A DNA stretch of 34,285 nt, taken from NCBI GenBank assembly GCA_964345075.1, contig CAYFPS010000029.1:1-34285 (forward strand). The letters are read 5' to 3'. Below are positions 27,190-34,285 of the stretch, piece after piece. Position 1 is the first letter of the stretch, and each line of letters begins with the position of its first letter. Under the pieces are notes generated by a model. The model did not search any database and had not been told where the DNA came from. It worked only from the letters and a program-made list of their open reading frames with translations. The DNA comes from CAYFPS01 sp964345075 (GTDB taxonomy: Bacteria > CAIWAD01). Position numbers and translations under genes: made by a program.

Positions 27190-29765
27190 TGGGATCGAAA
27201 TTCCAGCACAAGATCGACATCGTTGGGCGCGACAAGGCGTCTGGTGCGTTCCGTGCGGTCGGGAAGTCTACTCAGTCGTTCGGCAGGAAGCTGGCGGATA
27301 CGACCGCCACCATCTCGCACACGATCAACATCGTGAAGTCGTTGGGGCAGGCCATGAGGAACATGGCCCGCCCCTTCGCCGCTGCGTCCAAGGCGTTCGC
27401 CGAGTTCGAGAAGGCGATGGTCGAAGTCTCGACGATCGCCGACGTCAACGAGCAGCAGTTCGAAGCCCTGAGCAAGACGGTTAGCGACTTCTCGCGGAAG
27501 TATGCGACCGAGGCCGCCGACACGGCGAGGGCACTCTACCAGACGATCAGCGCGGGCAACACGGACGTCGAGGACGCGACCAAGGTCATGTCCGCCTCGA
27601 TGAAGTTCGGTCGCTCCGCGATCGTTGATTCGTCTATTGCGGTCGATTTGATGACGACCGTCATGAACAGCTACGGCATGAGCGCCGACCAGGCGACCGA
27701 GGCCAGCGATGTACTGTTCACGACGATCCGCATGGGCAAGACGACCGGCGAGGAGCTGGCAGGCGCGTTCGGTCGCGTGACCGCGATTGCCGCTCGTGCC
27801 GGGGTCTCGCTGAAAGACCTCGGCGCCTCTACCGCCGCCCTGACCCTGGGCGGCCTGAAGACCGAGGAAGCGATGACGGCTCTGCGGCAGGTCATCGTGA
27901 GCATCGCGAAGCCGACCGAGCAGTCGAAGGAGGCGATCGCCGAGCTCAACCTCGAGTTCTTCAACGAGGACGTTCTGCGCCAGCGAGGCGGCCTGTTCAA
28001 GATCATCGACGAGCTGGCCGTCGCTTCCGAGGACAGCATCCAGACGCTTTCGGGCGTCATACCGAATATCCGGGCGCTCGTCGGCGCGTTGACCATCGCG
28101 GGCCAGGGCGACCGCATCGCGAGCCTCATGGAGGAGTTCGCGAACGCAGGCGGCGCGACCGAGACTGCGCTCGCCAAGATCATGGCGTCCTACGACTTCC
28201 GCCTCGCGAAGACGCGGGCGGAGTTCGAGGCGCTCAAGCGCGCGACCGGCGAGTCTATCAGCGAGAACGAGGACTTCCTCGGGGCGCTGGAAACCATTGG
28301 GTCGATGCTCGCGGTCGTGGCCGACACGGTCACGGACAACAAGAACGAGTTCGCGAAGATGAAATTCGGCCTCCAGGATCTCGCGAAGACCTGGATTCCA
28401 GCCACCATCGACGCGTTCGCCTACCTGATCGAGACGCTCGCTGGCGGCACAGGACTCTCGAAGGCGCTCGTCGGTATCACGAACACGTTCGGGATGTTCA
28501 CCAAGCTTGTTCAGATTTCGGCCAACGGATACGCGCAGCTCATCTTCGGCATGAAGGCGCTGCGGGCGCAGTTCAATGGATCGTCGGCTGAGTCCGAGGC
28601 GTTCTACGCGCAGATGCTCAACATCCAGGCCGAGGGCCGGAAGATGTGGGCGCAGCTCAAGGTCAAGGCGACGACCGGGTTCCTCGTCGAGGAGAACAAG
28701 GAGCTGATGTCCTTCGCGGAGTCGATTCGCGTAACGGCGGACCTCCTGCGCGATAAGTTCAAGGACGAAGGCAACGAGATCACGGTTATCGGGATGCCGG
28801 ACGGCGATGCGGTCGAGGCATACCGGGAGCGCGTCAAGTTGATGATGCCGGACGGCGATGCGGCCGAGGCATACCGGGAGCGCGTCAAGTTGATGAATGA
28901 GGAGGCCGCCGAGGAAGTCGAGCTCCTCTGGGCAGGGTTCTGGGAGGACCGCATCGAAGTGATGCGGGAATACGGCGACCAGATCGGCGCCGCTCTCGGT
29001 GACTCGATCACCAACGCACTCACGGACCAGAGCCAGACCTGGAAGGAAAACTTTACCGAGTTCGGTGAATCCGCAAAGACGACCGTCCTCGACTCAATCC
29101 TCGATCCGATCTTCGGAGCCGGTAGCGCGCTGAACGAGCTGTTCGCCGCTGTCCTTACGCCTCTCAACGTCATCGGGCAGGCGATCAATGATCACCTGTT
29201 CAAGCCGATGATCGACGGCATCCTGAAGTTTTTCACGATCAAGAAGGTTCAAGAGAAGGCGGCCACCGCCGAGTCAAGCATGACCCAGGCGGCAGGCGCC
29301 CTCGCCACCGCCTCGACTACGAACGCCGCGACCGCTGCTATGCTCCCGCTGCTGTCGGCTGCGGCTACCGCGTCGGCGATCGCCTCGTTCGGATCTACGC
29401 TCGCCTTCGGGCCGATGGCCCAGGTAGCCATCGCGCAAGCTCTCGCAGCCGCGCAGGCGATGGGGGCCGTTAATCAGATTCCGGTCCCGAAGGCCGAGGG
29501 CGGCCGAATCACCGAGCGCGGCATCTTCGAGGTCGGCGAGCGCGGCGAGGAGCTGATCCTTCCGGAGACGCGCACCGTTCGCGCCCGGTCGCTGCTGCGT
29601 GATCTCTATCGTAGGCGTCCTGAGCTTTCCCCGGAGTCGGCCTTGCGTGGAAGCCAGTCGGTCTTCAACATCAATGTCAGCTCGCTCGGCTCTGATGCCA
29701 GCGAAATCGCTCGCGCGGTCGCTGACGAGGTGAGCGCGCTCATCGCGCAGGACGCTTACGCATGA
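27189..29765 (+). CDS. Tape measure protein
   Basis: An 858-residue protein, the longest here. The N-terminus is a helical tape segment; residues about 70-350 match the TP901/PhageMin_Tail core (ISAGNTDVEDATKVMSASMK, VMNSYGMSADQATEASDVLF, GELAGAFGRVTAIAARAGVS with TGE before it, SLKDLGASTAALTLGGLKTE). Residues 536-569 are a 17-residue tandem duplication (MPDGDAVEAYRERVKLM, then the same with Ala for Val). Residues about 690-770 are Ala/Thr-rich and hydrophobic (possible DNA-injection channel). The C-terminus has GGRITERGIFEVGERGEELI, seen at tape measure ends. It sets tail length. Confidence 0.9.
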   Translation: MGSKFQHKIDIVGRDKASGAFRAVGKSTQSFGRKLADTTATISHTINIVKSLGQAMRNMARPFAAASKAFAEFEKAMVEVSTIADVNEQQFEALSKTVSDFSRKYATEAADTARALYQTISAGNTDVEDATKVMSASMKFGRSAIVDSSIAVDLMTTVMNSYGMSADQATEASDVLFTTIRMGKTTGEELAGAFGRVTAIAARAGVSLKDLGASTAALTLGGLKTEEAMTALRQVIVSIAKPTEQSKEAIAELNLEFFNEDVLRQRGGLFKIIDELAVASEDSIQTLSGVIPNIRALVGALTIAGQGDRIASLMEEFANAGGATETALAKIMASYDFRLAKTRAEFEALKRATGESISENEDFLGALETIGSMLAVVADTVTDNKNEFAKMKFGLQDLAKTWIPATIDAFAYLIETLAGGTGLSKALVGITNTFGMFTKLVQISANGYAQLIFGMKALRAQFNGSSAESEAFYAQMLNIQAEGRKMWAQLKVKATTGFLVEENKELMSFAESIRVTADLLRDKFKDEGNEITVIGMPDGDAVEAYRERVKLMMPDGDAAEAYRERVKLMNEEAAEEVELLWAGFWEDRIEVMREYGDQIGAALGDSITNALTDQSQTWKENFTEFGESAKTTVLDSILDPIFGAGSALNELFAAVLTPLNVIGQAINDHLFKPMIDGILKFFTIKKVQEKAATAESSMTQAAGALATASTTNAATAAMLPLLSAAATASAIASFGSTLAFGPMAQVAIAQALAAAQAMGAVNQIPVPKAEGGRITERGIFEVGERGEELILPETRTVRARSLLRDLYRRRPELSPESALRGSQSVFNINVSSLGSDASEIARAVADEVSALIAQDAYA
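28794..28895 (+). repeat. 51-base tandem duplication inside the tape measure gene
   Basis: Units 28794-28844 and 28845-28895 differ at one base (GCGGTCGAG versus GCGGCCGAG, Val to Ala) and keep frame, so the duplication is recent or maintained by conversion. Confidence 0.9.
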
Positions 29766-30559
29766 CCTTCTCCCCGCAGTTCGACGGACAGGCGCTTCAC
29801 TCTGGCGGGACCGTCACACTTTCCTGGAAGGACTCTGGCCCGATCCAGATCAAGAGTTCGCCGCTGCTCCGTGGAGGAAGCGGGATTTCACGAAACGCCC
29901 TCGTCGGGCGCGAGATCGACCTGACGGGCATCGTCCGCGCGTCCACGCCTACCGCCACCCTGGCGCTCCTCGACAATCTGATGAAGGTCCTTCACCAGAG
30001 CGGCGAGAAGGTGCTGCGCATCACCGATGACCGCTACATCGACGCATACGCCGATCCTGGCTCGATCACGAGCGGCGAGGGGACTGACGGGCTCACGGCC
30101 CGCTGGAAGTGCCGGTTCATTTCGACGAGTCCCTACTGGCGAGACCAGACAGAGTTGAACAGCACGAAGGCGAACGACGCGGACGGGGTCGTGACCGACA
30201 CCGTGAGCAACACGGGGAAGGCTCCCGAGCTTCCCGACTGGGAGTTCACTACGACCGGAGACTACGACGATGTGACGATCACGGTCGAGAACACGACCAC
30301 GGGTAAGCAGTTCAGGCTGTTCAAGGTCACGATCAAGAGCGGCGATACGCTCGTCATCGACAGCAGCTCAGGTGAGGTCTACTTCAGCGGCGACCCGGCT
30401 TCCGGCAGCGCCGTCCCAAAGCGGATCGACGGCCAGTTCTGGACGATGCCAAACGGGTCGAACACGATCACCTACACCTGCACCCAGAGCGGGACCGACC
30501 TGACCTACAAGGTTAAGTACACTCCGCGTCACCACAACCTCGGCGAGTGGGACACCTGA
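29762..30559 (+). CDS. Distal tail protein (Dit-like)
   Basis: A 265-residue protein starting in the tape measure stop (ATGA). SPLLRGGSGISRNALVGREI, DLTGIVRASTPTATLALLDN and RITDDRYIDAYADPGSIT are typical of the N-terminal ring domain of siphovirus distal tail proteins. WKCRFISTSPYWRD marks the end of that domain, and the C-terminal half (VTITVENTTTGKQFRLFKVT) is a galectin-like beta sandwich. It forms the hub between tube and tail tip. Position directly after the tape measure supports it. Confidence 0.78.
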   Translation: MTFSPQFDGQALHSGGTVTLSWKDSGPIQIKSSPLLRGGSGISRNALVGREIDLTGIVRASTPTATLALLDNLMKVLHQSGEKVLRITDDRYIDAYADPGSITSGEGTDGLTARWKCRFISTSPYWRDQTELNSTKANDADGVVTDTVSNTGKAPELPDWEFTTTGDYDDVTITVENTTTGKQFRLFKVTIKSGDTLVIDSSSGEVYFSGDPASGSAVPKRIDGQFWTMPNGSNTITYTCTQSGTDLTYKVKYTPRHHNLGEWDT

Positions 30560-30565
30560 GGAGCC

Positions 30566-32740
30566 ATGCCGCGCGTCCGACTCGTCATCGACAGGCCGAC
30601 GACGGACCTCTGGTCGGACTCTACGCGCCGGTCGATGCTGAACCTGACGGCGAACCTGTCGGACCTCGAATGGTCCTACCGGGTCGCTGACGGGGGCTGC
30701 TGGGCAGGCAAGGCCGAGTTCACCTTGCCCGAGGATGGCTTCGCGTGGAAACGCCTAGTCGAACAGGGCGCGTCCGGCCTCGCCTGGATCTACCACGACC
30801 GTTCAGAGGATGACGCCTCGGAGATCGACGAGGATACTGACCTGCTCTGGTTCGGGATCGCCGAAGACGCGATCGCGTCCCGAGGCGGTAACGCAGTCGA
30901 GCTCAAGCTGCGTGGCGCCGGGCAGTTCCTCAAGCAGTACACCTACACCGCGACTCACAAGGCCGAGTCAATCCACACGATCGCGGACGCGGCGATCCAG
31001 GCAGTCATCGACGAGGGCGAAAGCCCGATCACGGCGATGGACACCGATAACGCCGGAGTCCTACAGAAGAAGGTAAGTGTTGAGTTCGAGAACGACCCAC
31101 TCGACCGCGTGCTGAAGACCCTGGCGGACCTCGCCGGAGGACCCGCGATGGTGGCCTGGGGAGTTCGTCCGTCTTCCGCGTCGTCTAGCTTCGGCACGGC
31201 CTACCTGAAGCTGAACACGGGCCACCTCTACGAGAAAGACAACTCGGCCAGCCGAGACATCTTCACGGTAGACCAGGCGCAGATCTACGACTACGAGCTG
31301 GAGGCTCGGAATAGCGACATCAGAAACCACATCGTCGTTATCGGTGACCAGATCGAGAACGATCACCGGGACGACAACAAGGACTTCTACACCGCTGAAG
31401 TCGAGAGCGGCGACAGCATCGAGCAGTTCGGGCGGAGGAAGAAAGTCGTCCGAGACTCGTCTCTGAAGACGGACGGGCAATGCGCGCTGCTCGCCGCAGG
31501 TACCTGCAAAAACCTCGCAGCGCGTCGCATCGCCGCCAAGGCCAGGTTCACCCTGGCGATGAACGGAAACCTGACCGAGGGCGGTGCAACCGATAAGGCG
31601 AAGTCGCTGCTGTATCACCTGAAGAACGCCGGTCGCCTCGTCGTGATTCGCGACAAGGACAAGGCGTTCTCCGCGTTCGGGGACTCCCGCAATGTTCTCT
31701 CGATTACGCGCAACGCTAGCACGGCTCGCTACGCGACGATCGACACGAGCAACGGGCCGACCGACTCCGATGAGGTCATCCAGGACCCTGCGTCTCTCGC
31801 GGCCAGCGACAAGCGGCTCTATGAGTTCACCAGGATTCAGACCGGGACGACCTCGACCAGCTCGCCAGCGACCCTCTACATCGCAGAGATCGAGGATCGG
31901 CTCGGGGTCGCGTGGTACGCCAGCGGAGCCAATTGGAAAATGCTGCTCGCGAAGCGCGACAACACGGGCACCTGGGGAGTGATCGGGACCAGCTCGGTGA
32001 CCGTGACGACCGCGAAGATCCAGGCCGAACACACGGTCGCGCTGGAGGTCCGCTACAACGCGGTAGGCTCGATCACGGTCGCCGGTTACTTCTCGGACGG
32101 AACCACAACAACCCAGATGATCTCGTCCACGGTCACGCTAGCCACGCTTTACGGGATGGGGACTCCGCGAACGCTCTATGTGAACGCCACCGCGTCGAGC
32201 GCCGGGCCGGCGCCGGCCGGTGACTGCGCGGCTGCCGACTACTCACAGGTGCTTGTGTGGAAGGACTGGGACGAAACGGGCGGAAACACGACCGCAACCT
32301 TCCTCGACGCGCACGCGAACGAGTCAGCTCCGTTTCAGCGGTGGGGCGACCTCGTCCTGATGACGAACGCCTCCGACCGCGACTCCAGTTCTCCGGCCAA
32401 TGCGTGGGTCCGCTACGCCTTCGGGAACAGCACGCTCGACGGCGAGTATGCTTGGACCCCGAGCTACGATGGCGGCGAGGTCGCCTGGGAGGACTCGACC
32501 GACTTCTCGCACCGGAAGCACACCTGGAGGCTCGGGACCGGAAGCAGCGCCCTGCCCTTCGGGACGCATCTCGAGATCGTCGCCATGCGCGCCAAGGTCA
32601 AGCACACCGGCGCGGACTCCCCGCTCCAGATCACGCTTACGGGGGAGGCCGGAACGCGCCTGACCCCGGATGTCTTTGAAGACATCATCGACCGCGTTAC
32701 CATCGCGGAAGGCAACCAACGAAAGGGGGCAGACCGATGA
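30566..32740 (+). CDS. Tail-tip/tail-associated protein with inserted lectin-like domain
   Basis: A 724-residue protein. Residues about 1-390 resemble the baseplate hub/tail-associated protein of siphoviruses (LSDLEWSYRVADGGCWAGKA, LLWFGIAEDAIASRGGNAVE, YTYTATHKAESIHTIADAAI, NDPLDRVLKTLADLAGGP, RNSDIRNHIVVIGDQIENDH). Residues about 415-575 (YEFTRIQTGTTSTSSPATLY, TAKIQAEHTVALEVRYNAVG, PAGDCAAADYSQVLVWKDWD) look like a LamG/concanavalin-type beta sandwich, a probable sugar-binding insertion. The last 150 residues return to beta-rich tail-type sequence. No peptidase or lysozyme motif was seen. Likely part of host recognition. Confidence 0.7.
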   Translation: MPRVRLVIDRPTTDLWSDSTRRSMLNLTANLSDLEWSYRVADGGCWAGKAEFTLPEDGFAWKRLVEQGASGLAWIYHDRSEDDASEIDEDTDLLWFGIAEDAIASRGGNAVELKLRGAGQFLKQYTYTATHKAESIHTIADAAIQAVIDEGESPITAMDTDNAGVLQKKVSVEFENDPLDRVLKTLADLAGGPAMVAWGVRPSSASSSFGTAYLKLNTGHLYEKDNSASRDIFTVDQAQIYDYELEARNSDIRNHIVVIGDQIENDHRDDNKDFYTAEVESGDSIEQFGRRKKVVRDSSLKTDGQCALLAAGTCKNLAARRIAAKARFTLAMNGNLTEGGATDKAKSLLYHLKNAGRLVVIRDKDKAFSAFGDSRNVLSITRNASTARYATIDTSNGPTDSDEVIQDPASLAASDKRLYEFTRIQTGTTSTSSPATLYIAEIEDRLGVAWYASGANWKMLLAKRDNTGTWGVIGTSSVTVTTAKIQAEHTVALEVRYNAVGSITVAGYFSDGTTTTQMISSTVTLATLYGMGTPRTLYVNATASSAGPAPAGDCAAADYSQVLVWKDWDETGGNTTATFLDAHANESAPFQRWGDLVLMTNASDRDSSSPANAWVRYAFGNSTLDGEYAWTPSYDGGEVAWEDSTDFSHRKHTWRLGTGSSALPFGTHLEIVAMRAKVKHTGADSPLQITLTGEAGTRLTPDVFEDIIDRVTIAEGNQRKGADR

Positions 32741-33234
32741 GCGACAACACGAGCAGCTACCCGAGCGCGATTGACCCGCAGCCGGTGACGCTCGTAGACG
32801 ACATCGACTTCGTGAGCGCGGACGCGCTAGCCTATGCGATCAGCGCGATCGCCGCGATCCAGGCCGAGCTGGGGACCAGCCCCGTAGACTTCACAGCTGG
32901 TGGAGCACTCGACTACGGGACGATAGGCGCGTTCCTCGTGGCCTGCTCGAGGATCGAGCTGGGCCAAACAACGACCGCCGACAGCAAGACCGGTTTCCGC
33001 GTAGACTTCACGACCAACCGGTTCACCGCGCCGCCGTTCGTTTTCTGCCAGCTCGTCCAGGCCAGCGCGCCGGGCCAATACATGCACTGGCACGCCCGCA
33101 GAATCACGAGGGACGGCTTCACGCTGGCGTCTAGCCACACGACCCGGAGCGCGGCTGCGGGCCACACCATAGACTGGATCGCTATCCAGCCCCCGTTCGG
33201 GCTAGAGCGGACTACCGAGGAAGACGAGAACTAG
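32737..33234 (+). CDS. Tail fibre/lectin-like protein, paralogue 1
   Basis: A 165-residue protein starting in the previous stop (ATGA). The N-terminal module SSYPSAIDPQPVTLVDDIDF, then ALAYAISAIAAIQAELGTSP is an attachment motif frequent in phage tail proteins. The C-terminal module (RVDFTTNRFTAPPFVFCQLV, HWHARRITRDGFTLASSH, IDWIAIQP) follows the H-type lectin pattern: a V-F...RF..PP.VF strand, a GFT strand and a W-x-A strand. It would bind surface glycans. It shares both modules with the next two genes. Confidence 0.6.
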   Translation: MSDNTSSYPSAIDPQPVTLVDDIDFVSADALAYAISAIAAIQAELGTSPVDFTAGGALDYGTIGAFLVACSRIELGQTTTADSKTGFRVDFTTNRFTAPPFVFCQLVQASAPGQYMHWHARRITRDGFTLASSHTTRSAAAGHTIDWIAIQPPFGLERTTEEDEN

Positions 33235-33716
33235 TGGGTAGCAGCTACCCCGGCGAGCCGGACGTCCTCCCGAAGCTGGTCGATGAGTTCGACCGTCCGC
33301 GAGCGTCTTGGTTTAATCGTCTGCTCGACGGGATCTATCGCGTCCAGGTCGAGCTGGGCGCGGACCCGTCAGACCTCGGCGCTGAGTGGTCTTCCCCGAC
33401 CACGCTTGCCTCGATCCTCGCCGCGTTTGGCGTCATGGAGTGGGGCGAGTTCGCGGTCGATCTTCCGGAGGACTCGCCGGTCGAGGTCAACTTCATGAAC
33501 CCTGGGCGCTTCACGGAGGCCGAGAACATGGTCGTATTCGTCCGCAAGGTCACGGACAGCAAAGGCCGTAGGCTCGGGCAAAACCTAGACATCGCGGCTG
33601 ATGTCGAGCCATCCTCCGGACCACCGACAGGCTTCAAGTTCTACCGCTACAACCTGACCGGAGCGCGCGAGCACACGGAGCGGTATCAGTATCTCGCCCT
33701 GGAGGATACGTTCTGA
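33234..33716 (+). CDS. Tail fibre/lectin-like protein, paralogue 2
   Basis: A 160-residue protein from GTG 33234 overlapping TAG of the previous gene. It shares SSYPGEPDVLPKLVDEFDRP, LDGIYRVQVELGADPSDLGA and VEVNFMNPGRFTEAENMVVF with its neighbours, but the lectin-like half is the most diverged: the GFT strand is replaced by PTGFKFYRYNLTGAREHTER. It ends YLALEDTF. Probably a second receptor-binding or structural subunit of the tail tip. Confidence 0.6.
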   Translation: MGSSYPGEPDVLPKLVDEFDRPRASWFNRLLDGIYRVQVELGADPSDLGAEWSSPTTLASILAAFGVMEWGEFAVDLPEDSPVEVNFMNPGRFTEAENMVVFVRKVTDSKGRRLGQNLDIAADVEPSSGPPTGFKFYRYNLTGAREHTERYQYLALEDTF

Positions 33717-34201
33717 TGTACGGCAGCGGCTACCCGTCAGCACAGGACGCGGTCGGAAGCTACACGACCGTCACCGAGGGCGTGACCGCGTTTACGGCCA
33801 ACCTCCCGAACGAGATCGCGGCAGCCCTGGAGGCCGTCCAGGTCATGCTCGGGTCGAACCCAAGCGACCTGAGCTCGACTGGAGCCGACATCGGCGGCAC
33901 CGACCACACGACCGTCGCTGCCTTGATTCTCGCTCGCGCCCGGTGGGAGATCGGGAGCGACACCTTCACGGCGTCGGCGATCAGCAAGGCCGTCACCTTC
34001 ACGACCTCGCGCTTTTCGAGCGCGCCCAAGGTCTTCCTCATGCCCCAACGCAGCAACAGCGCCGCTCCGTCTGGGGATGACGCGTTCTCGGTTGGCGGCA
34101 CGACCACGAGCGGGTTTACCGCTTACCGAAATAATACCGGTGGCAGCCCCAACACGAGCGCGCAAACCTTCAAGTATCTGGCGATTCAATGGCCGGACTA
34201 G
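33716..34201 (+). CDS. Tail fibre/lectin-like protein, paralogue 3
   Basis: A 161-residue protein; ATG 33716 overlaps the TGA of the previous gene. SGYPSAQDAVGSYTTVTEGV, LEAVQVMLGSNPSDLSSTGA, AVTFTTSRFSSAPKVFLMPQ, TTTSGFTAYRNNTGGSP and FKYLAIQWPD match paralogue 1 module by module. It is the last gene before the map join. The three tandem copies suggest duplication followed by divergence of receptor specificity. Confidence 0.6.
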   Translation: MYGSGYPSAQDAVGSYTTVTEGVTAFTANLPNEIAAALEAVQVMLGSNPSDLSSTGADIGGTDHTTVAALILARARWEIGSDTFTASAISKAVTFTTSRFSSAPKVFLMPQRSNSAAPSGDDAFSVGGTTTSGFTAYRNNTGGSPNTSAQTFKYLAIQWPD

Positions 34202-34230
34202 AAAATCGGAAGAACCGTGAGATGATCGCT

Positions 34231-34285
34231 CGCGAGCGGCATCGGTAATGCGTGAACGACTGCACCCTGACGACCTCGCAGCCCT
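34231..34285. repeat. Terminal direct repeat, copy 2
   Basis: Identical to 1-55. Bases 34248-34285 repeat the first 38 bases of the gene at 18-365. The junction creates CGCTCGCGAGCG, a 12-base palindrome (34227-34238), 10 bases before that gene. Confidence 0.9.

Noticed and set aside
31061..32032. 323-codon minus-strand open frame
   Set aside because: Antisense shadow of the tail-tip gene with no recognisable motif.
1..34285. Genome-wide reassignment of TAG as a sense codon
   Set aside because: Many confident genes end at TAG with tightly spaced following starts (for example the portal gene at 21433), so TAG is a normal stop; only 1910 is suspicious.
1..34285. Temperate lifestyle or phage-plasmid
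   Set aside because: No integrase, attachment site, ParA or Rep-type initiator seen; the ParB-domain protein lies with packaging and glycosyltransferase genes.

Overview
The window is one complete circular phage map. Bases 1-55 recur exactly at 34231-34285, so the unique length is 34230 bp and genes run across the join. The DNA is GC-rich and gene-dense, and one gene (3292-4665) lies on the minus strand while all others lie on the plus strand. It encodes a siphovirus-type virion (lambda-like GpA terminase and portal, HK97-type protease-capsid fusion, long non-contractile tail). A predicted lipoprotein/transmembrane spanin points to a Gram-negative host, which cannot be named from the sequence. 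No integrase, excisionase, tRNA, CRISPR array, DNA polymerase beyond a prim-pol, or recognisable endolysin was found.

Layout. (1) 1590-3259: small early/regulatory genes (HTH and ribbon-helix-helix proteins, membrane microproteins). (2) 3292-4665, minus strand: Cas4/RecB-like nuclease, with a divergent promoter at about 4672-4730. (3) 4776-9706: recombination and replication genes (Sak4-like ATPase, DUF669 ssDNA-binding-type protein, small HTH, prim-pol/ATPase). (4) 9707-10215: non-coding region with iterons, a large inverted repeat and AT-rich 12-bp repeats, the best origin candidate. (5) 10216-10755: RusA-type resolvase and a terminator-like hairpin. (6) 10833-13528: a leader peptide ORF, an AAA+ (MoxR/CobS-like) ATPase and a VWA-like partner, ended by a strong terminator. 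(7) 13620 through 34230 and on to 1437: late region. It starts with a displaced minor tail protein Z homologue and a 644-nt repeat-rich gap (packaging or ParB-site candidate). Then come double-ParB protein, TET-associated-type glycosyltransferase, TerS, TerL, head-tail joining candidate, portal, protease-capsid, head completion, tail terminator, tail tube, G/GT chaperone with -1 frameshift, tape measure, distal tail, tail-tip protein, three paralogous fibre/lectin-like proteins and the membrane/lysis cluster. A terminator at 1485-1524 ends it.

The most interesting regulatory pattern is that six operon-leading starts (1874, 4665 minus, 10216, 10833, 13620, 14942) each have a TAnnnT hexamer beginning 12 or 13 bases before the start codon. 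That is where a -10 box sits if transcription begins at the ATG, so these mRNAs are probably leaderless. Four other starts without a Shine-Dalgarno site share an AAC(A/G)ACCAA(A/C)C motif in a C/A-rich leader. Two of the leaderless promoters also share a TTTCCGG box at identical spacing and drive very short ORFs.
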